Source of the DNA: Anaeromyxobacter sp.
Lineage (GTDB): Bacteria; Myxococcota; Myxococcia; Myxococcales; Anaeromyxobacteraceae
Reading direction: 5' to 3'
DNA length: 64,000 bases
Assembly: GCA_016718565.1 (NCBI GenBank)
Contig: JADKCZ010000001.1
Location: 1,504,186 to 1,568,185 of the forward strand
A model generated the notes under the pieces. The model was given only the letters and a program-made list of their open reading frames with translations. It did not search any database and was not told the origin of the DNA. This document shows, piece by piece, positions 40,091 to 48,235 of this stretch; the stretch's first letter is position 1, and each line of letters begins with the position of its first letter. Both the position numbers and the translations under genes were made by a program.

Positions 40091-40975
40091 GTGACCGCCA
40101 CCGGCCCGGCCCGGACCCGCGCCCGGCTGCTGGTCCTCGGGACCGCGCTCTCCTTCGGCCTGATGGCGGTGCTGGCGCGCCGGCTGGCCGCCTCCGGTGC
40201 CTTCACCGCCGGGCAGCTCTCGGTCATCCGCTTCGGGGCCGGCGCCGTCTTCTCGCTGGCGGCCTTCCGGCTCGGCCTGGCCCGCTACGCGCCGGTCAAC
40301 CGCCGGCTGCTCTGGTCGCGCGGCCTCTCCGGCGGGGTGGTGGTGGTGCTCTACTTCCTGGCGCTGGCGCGCATCCCCGCCGGCGAGGCCGGGCTGTTCT
40401 ACAACCTGTTCCCGGTCATCGCCACCGCGCTGGCGGTGCCGGCCTTCGGCGAGCGCCCCACCGTGCACCTCCTGCTGGGGCTCCTGGTGGCCACGGCCGG
40501 CGTGGCGCTGGTGCTGGGCGGCGGCACGCTCTCGCTCGGGGTGGGGGCGGGCGAGCTGTTCGCCATCGGCGCCGCCGTCTTCGCCGCCGTGTCGGCCGTG
40601 ACCATCCGCGCCATGCGGGCCACCGACAACGCCGCCACCATCTTCTTCTACTTCTGCCTGGGCGGGATGCCGGTGGCGCTGCCGTTCGCGCTGGACCCCT
40701 GGACCCTGGCCCCCGGCGCCTGGGCGGTGGCGCTGCTCATGGCGCTGGCGGCCTACGCGGCCCAGGTGATGATGGCCGAGGCCTACGGGGCGCTCACCGT
40801 GTCGGAGGCCGCGGTCTGGCTGCAGCTCACGCCCATCGCCCAGGTGCTGCTGGCGGTGCCGCTGCTCGGCGAGGTGCTGCCGGCGGCCTCGCTGGTGGGC
40901 GTGGTGGTGGGCGTGGCGGGGGTGGCCTACGGGTCGGTGATGGGCAGCCGGCGGGTGGGGGCGCCGGAGGGGTAG
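40091..40975 (+). CDS. EamA/DMT-family transporter, copy 2
   Basis: A 294-residue inner-membrane protein with ten helices in two EamA halves, colinear with the preceding gene: FGLMAVLARRLAASGAFTAGQLSVIRFG, YFLALARIPAGEAGLFYNLFPVI, MRATDNAATIFFYFCLGG and MAEAYGALTVSEAAVWLQLTPIAQ all have counterparts there. This points to tandem duplication followed by divergence, with different substrates possible. Start is GTG at 40091, with GGAGCCCCC just upstream; a repeat element lies between the stop of copy 1 and this start. The substrate is unknown. Confidence 0.87.
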   Translation: MTATGPARTRARLLVLGTALSFGLMAVLARRLAASGAFTAGQLSVIRFGAGAVFSLAAFRLGLARYAPVNRRLLWSRGLSGGVVVVLYFLALARIPAGEAGLFYNLFPVIATALAVPAFGERPTVHLLLGLLVATAGVALVLGGGTLSLGVGAGELFAIGAAVFAAVSAVTIRAMRATDNAATIFFYFCLGGMPVALPFALDPWTLAPGAWAVALLMALAAYAAQVMMAEAYGALTVSEAAVWLQLTPIAQVLLAVPLLGEVLPAASLVGVVVGVAGVAYGSVMGSRRVGAPEG

Positions 40976-41112
40976 CCGCCGCCGCTCCGCCCCCCGCACG
41001 GGGGCACCCGGCGCCACGCCCTGCGGGCGGCAGGCCACCGGGCTAGAGTCCGGGCCTCACCTCGCTCAAGGCGCGTCACCACCACGCGCACGTCGCCACC
41101 GAAGGAGCCCGC

Positions 41113-41664
41113 ATGCGCCTCCTCACCGTCGCCGCCCTCGTCCTCGCCCTCGCCACCCCGGCCCTCGCCAAGGAGGTGGCCGGCGTGGCCGTCCCCGACA
41201 CCGCCGCGCTCGGCGGCAAGGCCCTGGTGCTGAACGGCGCCGGGCTGCGCTCCAAGCTGTTCATCAAGGTCTACGTGGGCGCCCTCTACCTGGAGCAGAA
41301 GGCCGGCGAGGTGGGCGCCATCGTCTCGGCCGACGCGCCCTGGCTGGTCACCATGACCTTCAAGCGCGGCGTCGAGAAGGAGAAGATCGTCGGCGCCTTC
41401 AAGGAGGGGTTCGAGAAGAACTCGGCGGCCGACCTGGCGACCCTCCTGCCAGGCCTCGCCACGGTGGAGGCGGGGATCAAGGACTTCAAGGAAGGTGAGC
41501 TCTTCAGCATCTCCTACCAGCCCGGCGTCGGCTCCACGCTGACGCCCCCGGGCGGCGCCCCCATCGTGGTGGCCGGCAAGAAGTTCGGCGACGCGCTGCT
41601 GCGCAACTGGCTCGGCGACAAGCCGGCCGACGGCGACCTGAAGCAGGGGATGCTGGGGAAGTAG
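41113..41664 (+). CDS. Secreted chalcone-isomerase-like domain protein
   Basis: A 183-residue exported protein. A Sec signal peptide (MRLLTVAALVLALATPALA) is followed by a chalcone isomerase-like fold: VAVPDTAALGGKALVLNGAGLRSKLFIKVYVGALYLEQK, MTFKRGVEKEKIVGAFKEGFEKN and FGDALLRNWLGDKP. Bacterial members of this fold are periplasmic and not flavonoid enzymes; most have no known activity, and the plant catalytic residues are not conserved. A ribosome binding site AAGGAG lies about 7-12 bases before the ATG. cutA follows after 34 bases and is probably co-transcribed. Confidence 0.85.
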   Translation: MRLLTVAALVLALATPALAKEVAGVAVPDTAALGGKALVLNGAGLRSKLFIKVYVGALYLEQKAGEVGAIVSADAPWLVTMTFKRGVEKEKIVGAFKEGFEKNSAADLATLLPGLATVEAGIKDFKEGELFSISYQPGVGSTLTPPGGAPIVVAGKKFGDALLRNWLGDKPADGDLKQGMLGK

Positions 41665-41698
41665 CGGCGCACCGCGAGGCGCCGCGGAGCGTGACGCC

Positions 41699-42031
41699 GT
41701 GAGCACGGAGGTGCTGGTGGTGCTGGTGACGGCGCCCACCGCGGAGGTGGCGGCCGGGCTGGCGCGCGCCCTGGTGGAGGCGCGCCTGGCCGCCTGCGGC
41801 ACCGTGGTGACCGGCCTGCGCTCCATCTACCGCTGGGAAGGCCGGGTGCACGACGAGCCGGAGGCGCTGCTGGTCCTCAAGACCACCCGCGACCGGTTCG
41901 AGGCGCTGCGCGACGAGGTGCTGCGGCTGCACCCGTACGACGTGCCGGAGGTGCTGGCGCTGCCGGTGGAGGCGGGGGCGGCGCGGTACCTGGCCTGGGT
42001 GGCGGGCGAGACGCGGGGGGAGGGGCCCTGA
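41699..42031 (+). CDS. cutA: Divalent-cation tolerance protein CutA
   Basis: A 110-residue cytosolic protein of the CutA1 family, a trimeric ferredoxin-like fold with affinity for Cu(II) and other divalent ions. Typical landmarks are VTAPTAEVAAGLARALVEARLAACGTV, SIYRWEGRVHDEPEALLVLKTT and LHPYDVPEVLALPVEAGAARYLAWV. The length is the usual 105-115. Its role in copper tolerance is disputed. Translation starts at GTG 41699; the upstream chalcone-isomerase-like gene is in the same orientation. Confidence 0.93.
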   Translation: MSTEVLVVLVTAPTAEVAAGLARALVEARLAACGTVVTGLRSIYRWEGRVHDEPEALLVLKTTRDRFEALRDEVLRLHPYDVPEVLALPVEAGAARYLAWVAGETRGEGP

Positions 42032-42117
42032 CGGGCCGCGCCGCGTTCATGCTGGCGTCATGTGCCGCGCCGTAGCCTGCGGGCGAGCTGGTCGAAGCTC
42101 ACCTCGGAGGCAGGCAC

Positions 42118-43173
42118 ATGCGCACCGTGAAGGTCTGGGATGTCGTGGTCCGGCTGTTCCACTGGGGGCTCGCGCTGGCGGTCCTCGGGTCGTTCCTCAC
42201 GTCCGACGAGGACGCCCTGGTGCCGGTGCACGTCAGGCTCGGCCTCGCCGTGGTCGCGCTGGTGGTGGCCCGCTTGGCCTGGGGCGTGGTCGGCCCGGGT
42301 CCGGCCCGCTTCTCCTCCTTCGTGCGCGGGCCGCGCCAGGTGCTGGCCTACGCGCGGGAGCTGGTGCGCGGGCGGCCGCCGCTCCACCTGACCCACAACC
42401 CGTTGGGGGGCGCCATGGTGGTGGCCCTCCTGGTCGTGCTGCTGGGCCTGGCCGCCACCGGCGCCGTCGCCTATGCCGGGCCCGAGTTCAGGGGGCCGCT
42501 CAGCGGGCTCCTGTCGCTGCGGGTCGCCAAGGGGGTGAAGGAGGTCCACGAGGCGCTCTCCGGCGCCCTGCTGGCGCTGGTGGCCGTGCACGTGGCCGGC
42601 GTGCTCTTCTCCTCCGTGGTGGAGCGGCAGAACCTGATCCTGGGCATGGTCACTGGCCGCAAGCGCGCCCCGGACGACGGGGACCCGCTCCCGCCGACCG
42701 GCCTCGGGACCGGGACCGGGCTCCTCCGGGCGGGGGGCGCCGCCGCCGCGCTCGCCCTGGGCGCCGCGGCGGCCCTGGGGCTGGCCTCCCTGCTCGGCCT
42801 GCCGCTCCGGGCCCGGGCCGAGAGCCCGCTGGCCGCCGACCTGCTCCGCGAGTACGAGGCGGCCGCCCGCGCGGCGCGGCCCGCCTTCGCCGGCTTCTCG
42901 CCGGCCGAGGGGCGCCGCCTCTACGCCGGCGAGCACCTGCAGGACGGCCAGCGGGTCTCCTGCGCCACCTGCCACACCGACGATCCGCGCCGCACCGGGC
43001 GCACCCCCATCGGCAAGGTGGTGGAGCCGCTGGCGCCGTCGGCCAACCCGGCCCGGCTGAGCGACCGGGGCGACGTCGAGAAGTGGTTCAAGCGGAACTG
43101 CAAGCAGGTGCTGGGCCGCGAGTGCTCCCCCGAGGAGAAGGGGCACTTCATCACCTACCTCCTCGCCCCGTGA
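42118..43173 (+). CDS. Fusion of cytochrome b561 with SHP-like c-type cytochrome (DUF1924)
   Basis: A 351-residue membrane protein. Residues 1-185 are a di-heme cytochrome b561/hydrogenase-type b domain with four helices and His candidates in LFHWG, VPVHVRLG, HLTHNP, KEVHEAL and LVAVHVAG. A fifth helix (about 203-225) precedes a DUF1924 domain. That domain has CATCH (C282, C285, H286) and RNCKQVLGRECSPEEKGHF; the Asn327 before Cys328 matches the oxygen-binding Asn ligand of sphaeroides heme protein (SHP). In most bacteria these are separate genes of a b561-SHP-DHC operon; here two are one polypeptide. The diheme cytochrome gene follows after 14 bases, with its two-component system. Confidence 0.88.
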   Translation: MRTVKVWDVVVRLFHWGLALAVLGSFLTSDEDALVPVHVRLGLAVVALVVARLAWGVVGPGPARFSSFVRGPRQVLAYARELVRGRPPLHLTHNPLGGAMVVALLVVLLGLAATGAVAYAGPEFRGPLSGLLSLRVAKGVKEVHEALSGALLALVAVHVAGVLFSSVVERQNLILGMVTGRKRAPDDGDPLPPTGLGTGTGLLRAGGAAAALALGAAAALGLASLLGLPLRARAESPLAADLLREYEAAARAARPAFAGFSPAEGRRLYAGEHLQDGQRVSCATCHTDDPRRTGRTPIGKVVEPLAPSANPARLSDRGDVEKWFKRNCKQVLGRECSPEEKGHFITYLLAP

Positions 43174-43187
43174 AGGAGCCACCAGCC

Positions 43188-43934
43188 ATGCGCACCACCC
43201 ACCTCGCTCTCGGCGTCGCCGTCCTGGCCGCCACCCTGACCCTCGGCGCCGCCGCCGCCTCGGAGGGGCGCCGCGACGACCGTCGCGATCACGAAGTGGA
43301 CTCCGAGGATCGGGAGCACCAGCCCGGGGAGGATGGCGACCGCCACGACGAGGCCCGCCCCGACGGAGGTCGCCGAGACGGAGGTCGCCACGACGAGGCC
43401 CGCCATGACGGTGGGCGCCACGACGGAGGTCGCCACGACGAGGCCCGCCACGACGGTGGGCGCCACGACGGAGGTCGCCACGACGAGGCCCGCCACGACG
43501 GTGGGCGCCACAGCGGCGAGGGCGGCGACCGCCACCCGACCGGCGGCCCGCAGGGCGCCGTCGACCCGGCCTACGCCAAGGAGTGCGGCGCTTGCCACCT
43601 GGCCTACCCGCCGAGGCTGCTGCCGGCCGACTCCTGGCGCCGGGTGATGGCCGGCCTGGGCACCCACTTCGGCCAGGACGCCGGGCTCGACGAGCCGCTG
43701 CGGGCCCGGCTGGAGGGGTGGCTGGTCGAGCGGGCCGGGCCGGGGCGCGCCGGATCCGGCGCCGCGCCCCAGCGCATCACCGAGCTGGCTTGGTTCCGGG
43801 ACGAGCACCGCGAGGTGCCCCGCGCGGTGGTGGCCCGGCCGTCGGTGGCGTCGCTGGCCAACTGCGCCGCCTGCCACCAGGGCGCGGCGAGGTGGGATTT
43901 CGACGGCGATCGGGTGAGAATCCCGCCCGGGTGA
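43188..43934 (+). CDS. Diheme cytochrome c (DHC type) with His-rich repeat insert
   Basis: A 248-residue periplasmic protein. The signal peptide ends near Ala23-Ala24. Residues about 26-115 are a hydrophilic His/Asp/Arg/Gly-rich insert containing three 15-residue repeats (DGGRHDEARH...). The C-terminal 130 residues are a DHC-type cytochrome with CGACH and CAACH heme motifs, AYPPRLLPADSWRRVMAGLGTHFGQDA and a WDFDGDRVRIP end. DHC proteins donate electrons to SHP in known operons. The repeat region could bind Ni, Cu, Zn or heme, or act as a spacer; no relative I know has it at this length. It lies between the b561-SHP fusion and the response-regulator gene. Confidence 0.88.
   Translation: MRTTHLALGVAVLAATLTLGAAAASEGRRDDRRDHEVDSEDREHQPGEDGDRHDEARPDGGRRDGGRHDEARHDGGRHDGGRHDEARHDGGRHDGGRHDEARHDGGRHSGEGGDRHPTGGPQGAVDPAYAKECGACHLAYPPRLLPADSWRRVMAGLGTHFGQDAGLDEPLRARLEGWLVERAGPGRAGSGAAPQRITELAWFRDEHREVPRAVVARPSVASLANCAACHQGAARWDFDGDRVRIPPG
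43377..43511 (+). repeat. Three 45-bp tandem repeats in the diheme cytochrome gene
   Basis: Three in-frame copies of a 45-base unit (43377-43421, 43422-43466, 43467-43511) differing at one or two bases, preceded by a degenerate part copy. Each encodes 15 residues with four His. The near identity of the units indicates recent expansion or homogenisation. Confidence 0.9.
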
Positions 43935-43938
43935 TCAC

Positions 43939-44631
43939 GTGCGAATCCTGGTCGTCGAGGACGCGAGCCCGCTCGCCCGGTCGATCGCCGCGGGGCTCTC
44001 CGAGGAGGGCTTCTCGGTGGACGTGAGCGGCGACGGCCTGGAGGGGCTCCACCTGGCCACCGAGATCCCCTTCGACGCCATCGTCCTGGACCGGATGCTG
44101 CCGGGCCTCGACGGGCTGGCCCTGCTGGCGCGCCTGCGCGCCCAGGGCGCCCGCACGCCGGTGCTGCTCCTCACCGCGCTCGGCGAGGTCCAGGATCGCA
44201 TCGACGGCCTCGACGGCGGGGCCGACGACTACCTGGTGAAGCCCTTCGCCTTCGACGAGCTGCTGGCCAGGCTGCGGGCGCTGATCCGGCGCAGCCGCGG
44301 GCACGCCGACAACCAGCTCGACCTGGGCCGGCTGCGGCTCGACCTGGCGGCGCGCCTCGCCACCGTGGACGGGGTGGCGCTCGACCTCTCGGCCAAGGAG
44401 TTCGCGCTGCTGGAGCTGCTGGCGCTGGAGCGCGGCCGGACCTTCTCGCGCACCGCCATCGCCGCCAAGCTGTACGACGAGGAGCGCGATCCCGACTCCA
44501 ACGTGATCGACGTCTTCGTGGCGCGGCTGCGGCGCAAGCTGGACGCGGCGGGCCTGCCCGGCGCCGCGCTGGTGCTCACCATGCGCGGCGCCGGCTACCG
44601 GCTGGCGCCCGAAGGCCCCGGGGCGCCGTGA
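43939..44631 (+). CDS. OmpR/PhoB-family response regulator
   Basis: A 230-residue transcription factor. The receiver domain (1-118) has VVEDA, phosphoacceptor Asp51 in AIVLDRMLPGLDG, Thr in LLLTAL and Lys in YLVKPFAF. The winged-helix DNA-binding domain (about 130-225) has LDLSAKEFALLELLALERGRTFSRTAIAAKLYDEERDPDSNVIDVFVARLRRKL and RGAGYRL. It starts at GTG 43939, four bases after the cytochrome gene's stop, and its stop overlaps the histidine kinase start. By analogy with QseB-like regulators next to SHP-DHC genes it probably controls the upstream cytochrome operon; no operator was identified. Confidence 0.93.
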   Translation: MRILVVEDASPLARSIAAGLSEEGFSVDVSGDGLEGLHLATEIPFDAIVLDRMLPGLDGLALLARLRAQGARTPVLLLTALGEVQDRIDGLDGGADDYLVKPFAFDELLARLRALIRRSRGHADNQLDLGRLRLDLAARLATVDGVALDLSAKEFALLELLALERGRTFSRTAIAAKLYDEERDPDSNVIDVFVARLRRKLDAAGLPGAALVLTMRGAGYRLAPEGPGAP

Positions 44632-46004
44632 GCCTGCGCGCCAAGCTCGTCGCGCTGGTGGTGGGGCTCACCGCGCTGGTGCTGCTGGGGCTGGGCGCCT
44701 TCCTCTCCAGCGCCTTCGGGCGCTGGTCCTCCGAGGCGGTGGACCAGGACCTGCTGCAGCGGGCCGCCGCCGTGGCCGGGCTGGTGGAGGTGGAGGACGA
44801 GGGCGACCTGAGGCTGGAGGGCGACGAGCGCGGCGACGCCCTGCGGGATCCGGCGCACCCGCTCCGGGTGCTCGGCCCGGACGGCCCGCTGGGCGCCTCG
44901 CCGGCGGGCCTGCCCTGGCCCGACCCGCCCGCCGGTGCGGAGCCGGCGCTCCAGACCGTCACCGACGCCTCCGGGCGGGCCTGGCGCGTGGCCACCGCGC
45001 CGGTCGAGGTGGGAGGGAAGCACGGCCAGGCCCGGTTCACCGTCCAGGTGGCCGGCGCCGCCTCGGCCTTCGCCGCCCTGGAGGGGCCCTTCCGGCGCGG
45101 GCTCCTGCTGGCCCTGGTGGTGGCGCTGCTGGTGGGCGGGCTCGGGGCGGCAGCCCTGGCCCACGCCTCGCTGGCGCCGCTGGGCCGGCTGGCCGCCGAG
45201 GTCGACGCCATCGGCGCGGCCTCGCTCGACCGCCGGGTGGCGCTCGACGGGCTGGACCCGGAGCTGCGGCGGGTGGCGGGCGCCTTCAACGCGCTGCTCG
45301 GCCGGCTCGAGGTGGCCATGCTCGGGCAGCGGCAGCTGGTGGCCCGCGCCAGCCACGCCCTGCGCACCCCGGTGGCCACCATCCGCACGCGCGCCGAGGT
45401 GGCGCTGCGCCGCGAGCGCGAGCCGGCCGCCTACCGCGAGGCGCTCCAGGAGGTGGGCGTGGCGGCGGTCGAGGCCAGCGGGCTCATCGCGCACCTGCTG
45501 ACGCTGTCGCGGCTCGACGAGCACCAGGGATCGGTGGCCCGGGAGGTGGTGGCGCTGGCGCCGCTGGCGCGGGAGGTGGCCCGCCTGCTGGCTCCGCGCG
45601 CCGAGGAGGGTGGGGTGACGCTGGAGGTGGAGGTGGCCGGCGGCCTGGCCGTGTCCGCCGACCGGGCGGCCCTGCGCGAGCTGCTCGAGGCCCTCCTCGA
45701 CAACGCGGTCCACCACACCCCGACTGGCGGGCGGGTGGGGCTGCGCGCCACCGCCGAGCAAGGCGCGGTGGCCGTGCGGGTCTGGGACACCGGGCCCGGG
45801 GTGCCCGAGGCGGAGCGCGGCGTGGTCTTCGACCGCTTCTACCGGGGGCAGGCCGCGGTGGCGTCGGGGCGGCCCGGCAGCGGGCTCGGGCTGGCCATCG
45901 TCAAGGCCATCGCCGACGCCCACGGCGCGACCGTCACGCTGGGGGACCGGGTGGGCGGAGGGCTGGAGGTGACGACCGTCTTCCCGAGGCCGGGCGCGGG
46001 CTGA
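44628..46004 (+). CDS. Sensor histidine kinase of the cytochrome cluster
   Basis: A 458-residue inner-membrane kinase. TM1 (about 5-28) and TM2 (about 158-180) bound a 130-residue periplasmic sensor domain. A HAMP linker (about 181-235) precedes the HisKA box ARASHALRTPVATIR with His243 as the autophosphorylated residue. The ATPase domain shows the N box ALLDNAVHHTPTGG, VRVWDTGPGVPEAERGVVFDRFYRG and GSGLGLAIVKAIADAHG. It starts at GTG 44628, overlapping the response-regulator stop by 4 bases. The periplasmic domain shows no heme or Cys motif, so the signal is unknown; the partner is the upstream OmpR-type regulator. Confidence 0.93.
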   Translation: MSLRAKLVALVVGLTALVLLGLGAFLSSAFGRWSSEAVDQDLLQRAAAVAGLVEVEDEGDLRLEGDERGDALRDPAHPLRVLGPDGPLGASPAGLPWPDPPAGAEPALQTVTDASGRAWRVATAPVEVGGKHGQARFTVQVAGAASAFAALEGPFRRGLLLALVVALLVGGLGAAALAHASLAPLGRLAAEVDAIGAASLDRRVALDGLDPELRRVAGAFNALLGRLEVAMLGQRQLVARASHALRTPVATIRTRAEVALRREREPAAYREALQEVGVAAVEASGLIAHLLTLSRLDEHQGSVAREVVALAPLAREVARLLAPRAEEGGVTLEVEVAGGLAVSADRAALRELLEALLDNAVHHTPTGGRVGLRATAEQGAVAVRVWDTGPGVPEAERGVVFDRFYRGQAAVASGRPGSGLGLAIVKAIADAHGATVTLGDRVGGGLEVTTVFPRPGAG

Positions 46005-46088
46005 GCCCCCCGTCGCGGGCCATGGCGGCCCGTGCCCGGCGGGCGGATACTCACGGCCAGGGCCGCCGGAGGGGCCGGGGAGGGCGCC

Positions 46089-46514
46089 ATGACCAGCCGA
46101 GGAGGCTCGCACCGCCCCGCGTGGCGCTTCGCTCTCGCCGCCGTCGCGGCCATCTTCGGCGCCGCCACCCTCGTGTCGGGTGGCCGGGTGCTCTTCGGGA
46201 GCGACGCCGCCCGGGCCGCGGCCGGCGCCTACGTGCCGTTCGTCGTCTGGTTCAACTTCCTGGCCGGGTTCGCCTACCTGGTGGCGGCCGCCGGCATCGC
46301 GCTGGCGCGCCGCTGGGCCGGGGCGCTCTCGCTGGGCATCGCCGCGGCCACGCTGCTCGCCTGCCTGGCCTTCGCCGCCCACGTGCTGGCCGGCGGGGCC
46401 CACGAGACCAGGACGGTGGTGGCGCTGGCCATCCGCCTGACGACCTGGGTCGCGATCGGCCTGGTGGTGTCCCGGTGGCCGGGCCGCGGCGCGGCGGGTG
46501 CGGCCACGACCTGA
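46089..46514 (+). CDS. Small polytopic membrane protein
   Basis: A 141-residue protein with four hydrophobic helices (about 12-32, 46-70, 76-96, 105-127): FALAAVAAIFGAATLVSG, FVVWFNFLAGFAYLVAAAGIAL, ALSLGIAAATLLACLAFAAHVLAGG and ALAIRLTTWVAIGLVVS. No catalytic motif is visible; one His and an Arg in the membrane-proximal regions are the only polar residues of note. The ATG at 46089 is chosen because the preceding in-frame sequence is non-protein-like. It follows the kinase by about 85 bases and ends before a strong inverted repeat. Function is unknown. Confidence 0.6.
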   Translation: MTSRGGSHRPAWRFALAAVAAIFGAATLVSGGRVLFGSDAARAAAGAYVPFVVWFNFLAGFAYLVAAAGIALARRWAGALSLGIAAATLLACLAFAAHVLAGGAHETRTVVALAIRLTTWVAIGLVVSRWPGRGAAGAATT

Positions 46515-46642
46515 GGGCGCCGTGGCCAGTGAGGCGCGGACGCGCCCCGTGGCGCTCCAGGGGGCCCGCCGCTCGACGTGGCCGCCTGGTTCCTTCTGGG
46601 CGCCGTGGTCGAGCCGGACGCCCGGCGGCCCGGACCCCACGC

Positions 46643-46682
46643 CCCTTCTGTGTTGTTCGGGCGCCCAAACAACACAAAAGGG
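46643..46682. terminator. 40-bp AT-richer inverted repeat between convergent genes
   Basis: Two 20-base arms beginning CCCTTCTGTGTTGTTCGGGC pair with only two mismatches (both allowing G-U) and no spacer. It lies 128 bases after one stop and 4 bases after the other. It is strikingly AT-rich compared with its surroundings. The position fits a shared terminator; the minus strand ends its stem with TTTTG. Confidence 0.55.
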
Positions 46683-46686
46683 TACC

Positions 46687-47358
46687 TCAGCGCCCCGGCG
46701 CCTTCTCCTCGCCCTCCGCGGGCACCTCGAGCAGCACCGCATCGATGGCCGCCTCGACCACGCCGGTCACCGCCCCGAGGAGCGCCCCGAGGATGCCGCC
46801 GCCCCCGGCGGCAGCGCCCGCCTCCTGGTCGGCTGGTGGCGCGCTGGCCGGCCCGGGCCTGTAGGGTGACCGCCTCTGGGGCCGCACCGGCTCCCGCTGC
46901 GACGCGGCGCCGGCCACCAGGGCCGCGTCGGCCAGCGCGGCCGCGGTGGCCTGGGCGGTCCCCGCCGCCGAGGGCGCGCCTGGGCCGAACGGGATGGGCC
47001 GTGGACCCTCGGCGCCCGCCGCCACCAGAGACGCGGCCACCAGCGGGGCAGGCGTGCCGGTCTGGGCCGCCGCGGCGAACCGCTCCGCCAGCTGGCCGAG
47101 GGCCAGGGCGTGCCGCGGCTCGACCGCCGCCTGCGCCGTGAGGCGGGACGCCACCCGCGCCATCACCACCAGGAAGCGCGCCGGCGACTCCTGCGCCAGG
47201 GCGTCGAGCCGTCGCATCAGCGCCGCCGCCGCCGAGAGCTGGACGGTGTCCGTCGGCTGATGGGCTCCCTCCGGTCGGGCCGGCGGGACGCCGGGCGTCG
47301 GGTGTGCGCCGGCGGCGGGGGCCGGCTGCTCGGCGCCGTGGATGGGGTGGAACGTCAT
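46687..47358 (-). CDS. Hypothetical Ala-rich protein with C-terminal hydrophobic segment
   Basis: A 223-residue protein I do not recognise. After a disordered start (1-38) there are helical segments LSAAAALMRRLDALAQESPARFLVVMARVASRLTAQ and HALALGQLAERFAAAAQ, a low-complexity middle (PYRPGPASAPPADQEAGAAAGGG) and a C-terminal hydrophobic stretch ILGALLGAVTGVVEAAIDAVLL (about 193-214) that could be a membrane helix or buried helix. No signal peptide, metal motif or active site is visible. It lies 19 bases downstream of the BI-1 gene on the same strand and may be co-transcribed with it. Codon bias matches the neighbours. Confidence 0.55.
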   Translation of the reverse strand: MTFHPIHGAEQPAPAAGAHPTPGVPPARPEGAHQPTDTVQLSAAAALMRRLDALAQESPARFLVVMARVASRLTAQAAVEPRHALALGQLAERFAAAAQTGTPAPLVAASLVAAGAEGPRPIPFGPGAPSAAGTAQATAAALADAALVAGAASQREPVRPQRRSPYRPGPASAPPADQEAGAAAGGGGILGALLGAVTGVVEAAIDAVLLEVPAEGEEKAPGR

Positions 47359-47377
47359 CCGGGAGGCGCGGCCCGCC

Positions 47378-48106
47378 CTACTTCCGCCGGTCGCCCAGCA
47401 GCCGGAGCAAGGCCAGGAACAGGTTGATGAAGTCCAGGTACAGCGTCAGCGCGCCCACCACCGGCGCCGCCGCCACCGAGCCGGCGCCGTTGCGGGCGAA
47501 GACCCGCAGCTTCTGGGTGTCGTAGGCGGTCAGGCCGGTGAAGACCACCACCGCGGCGCAGGAGATGATGAACGACATGGCGCTGCTCTGCAGGAACAGG
47601 TTCACCAGGCCGGCGATGACCACGCCGAAGAGCCCCATCATCAGGAAGGACGACCAGCTGGTCAGGTCCTTCTTGGTGACCGTGCCGTAGACGCTCATGG
47701 CGCCGAAGGTGCCGGCGGTGACGCCGAAGGCCAGGCCCACCGAGCTGCCGGTGTACATGAGCAGGATGATGGAGAGGGTGGCGCCGTTGAGCGCCGAGTA
47801 GAGCAGGAAGAGGCCGCCGGCCGCCGGGGCGGAGAGCTTCTGCGCCATGGCGGAGAGGGCGATGACCAGGCCGATCTCCGCGATCATGAGCCCGTAGAAG
47901 ACCCAGCGGTTGCGGACGATGAGCTCCAGCAGCGGCTGGGAGCTGGCCACCAGGAAGGCCACGCCGGCCGTCACCACCAGGCCGAGCGCCATCCAGCGGT
48001 AGACGGCGGCGAAGAAGGTCCGCTCGGCGCTGTCGGCCTGGTAGGGCGCGGCTGCGGGGCGGAGGGTGTAGGCGGGCTGGTCCGGACGGGTCGGTTCGAA
48101 GGGCAT
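47378..48106 (-). CDS. Bax inhibitor-1/YccA family membrane protein
   Basis: A 242-residue inner-membrane protein with seven helices. The BI-1 family pattern is seen in TFFAAVYRWMALGLVVTAGVAFLVA, the SALNGATLSIILLMYTGSSV segment, SYGTVTKKDLTSWSSFLMMGLFG and TGLTAYDTQKLRVFA near the C-terminus; the last includes the Asp pair proposed as the pH/Ca2+ switch. Relatives such as BsYetJ are pH-sensitive calcium leaks and E. coli YccA inhibits FtsH. The ATG at 48106 is preceded by a short G-rich stretch. It is divergent across 129 bases from the zinc-finger gene, whose stop lies at 48236. Confidence 0.9.
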   Translation of the reverse strand: MPFEPTRPDQPAYTLRPAAAPYQADSAERTFFAAVYRWMALGLVVTAGVAFLVASSQPLLELIVRNRWVFYGLMIAEIGLVIALSAMAQKLSAPAAGGLFLLYSALNGATLSIILLMYTGSSVGLAFGVTAGTFGAMSVYGTVTKKDLTSWSSFLMMGLFGVVIAGLVNLFLQSSAMSFIISCAAVVVFTGLTAYDTQKLRVFARNGAGSVAAAPVVGALTLYLDFINLFLALLRLLGDRRK

Positions 48107-48235
48107 GGAGCCTACCTAACACAGGCAGCGACGCTCATCTTCCCCAGGCGCACCCCGCCCGGGACTCCCGCCAGCGGCAGGCCGCCGCACCAGCCGGCGG
48201 CGCGCCCCGGCCCCGGGAGCCGCCTGGTCCCGCGC

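Noticed and set aside
43377..43511. CRISPR-like array in the cytochrome region
   Set aside because: The repeats are directly adjacent with no spacers, in frame with a coding sequence, and only three units are present. It is a protein tandem repeat.
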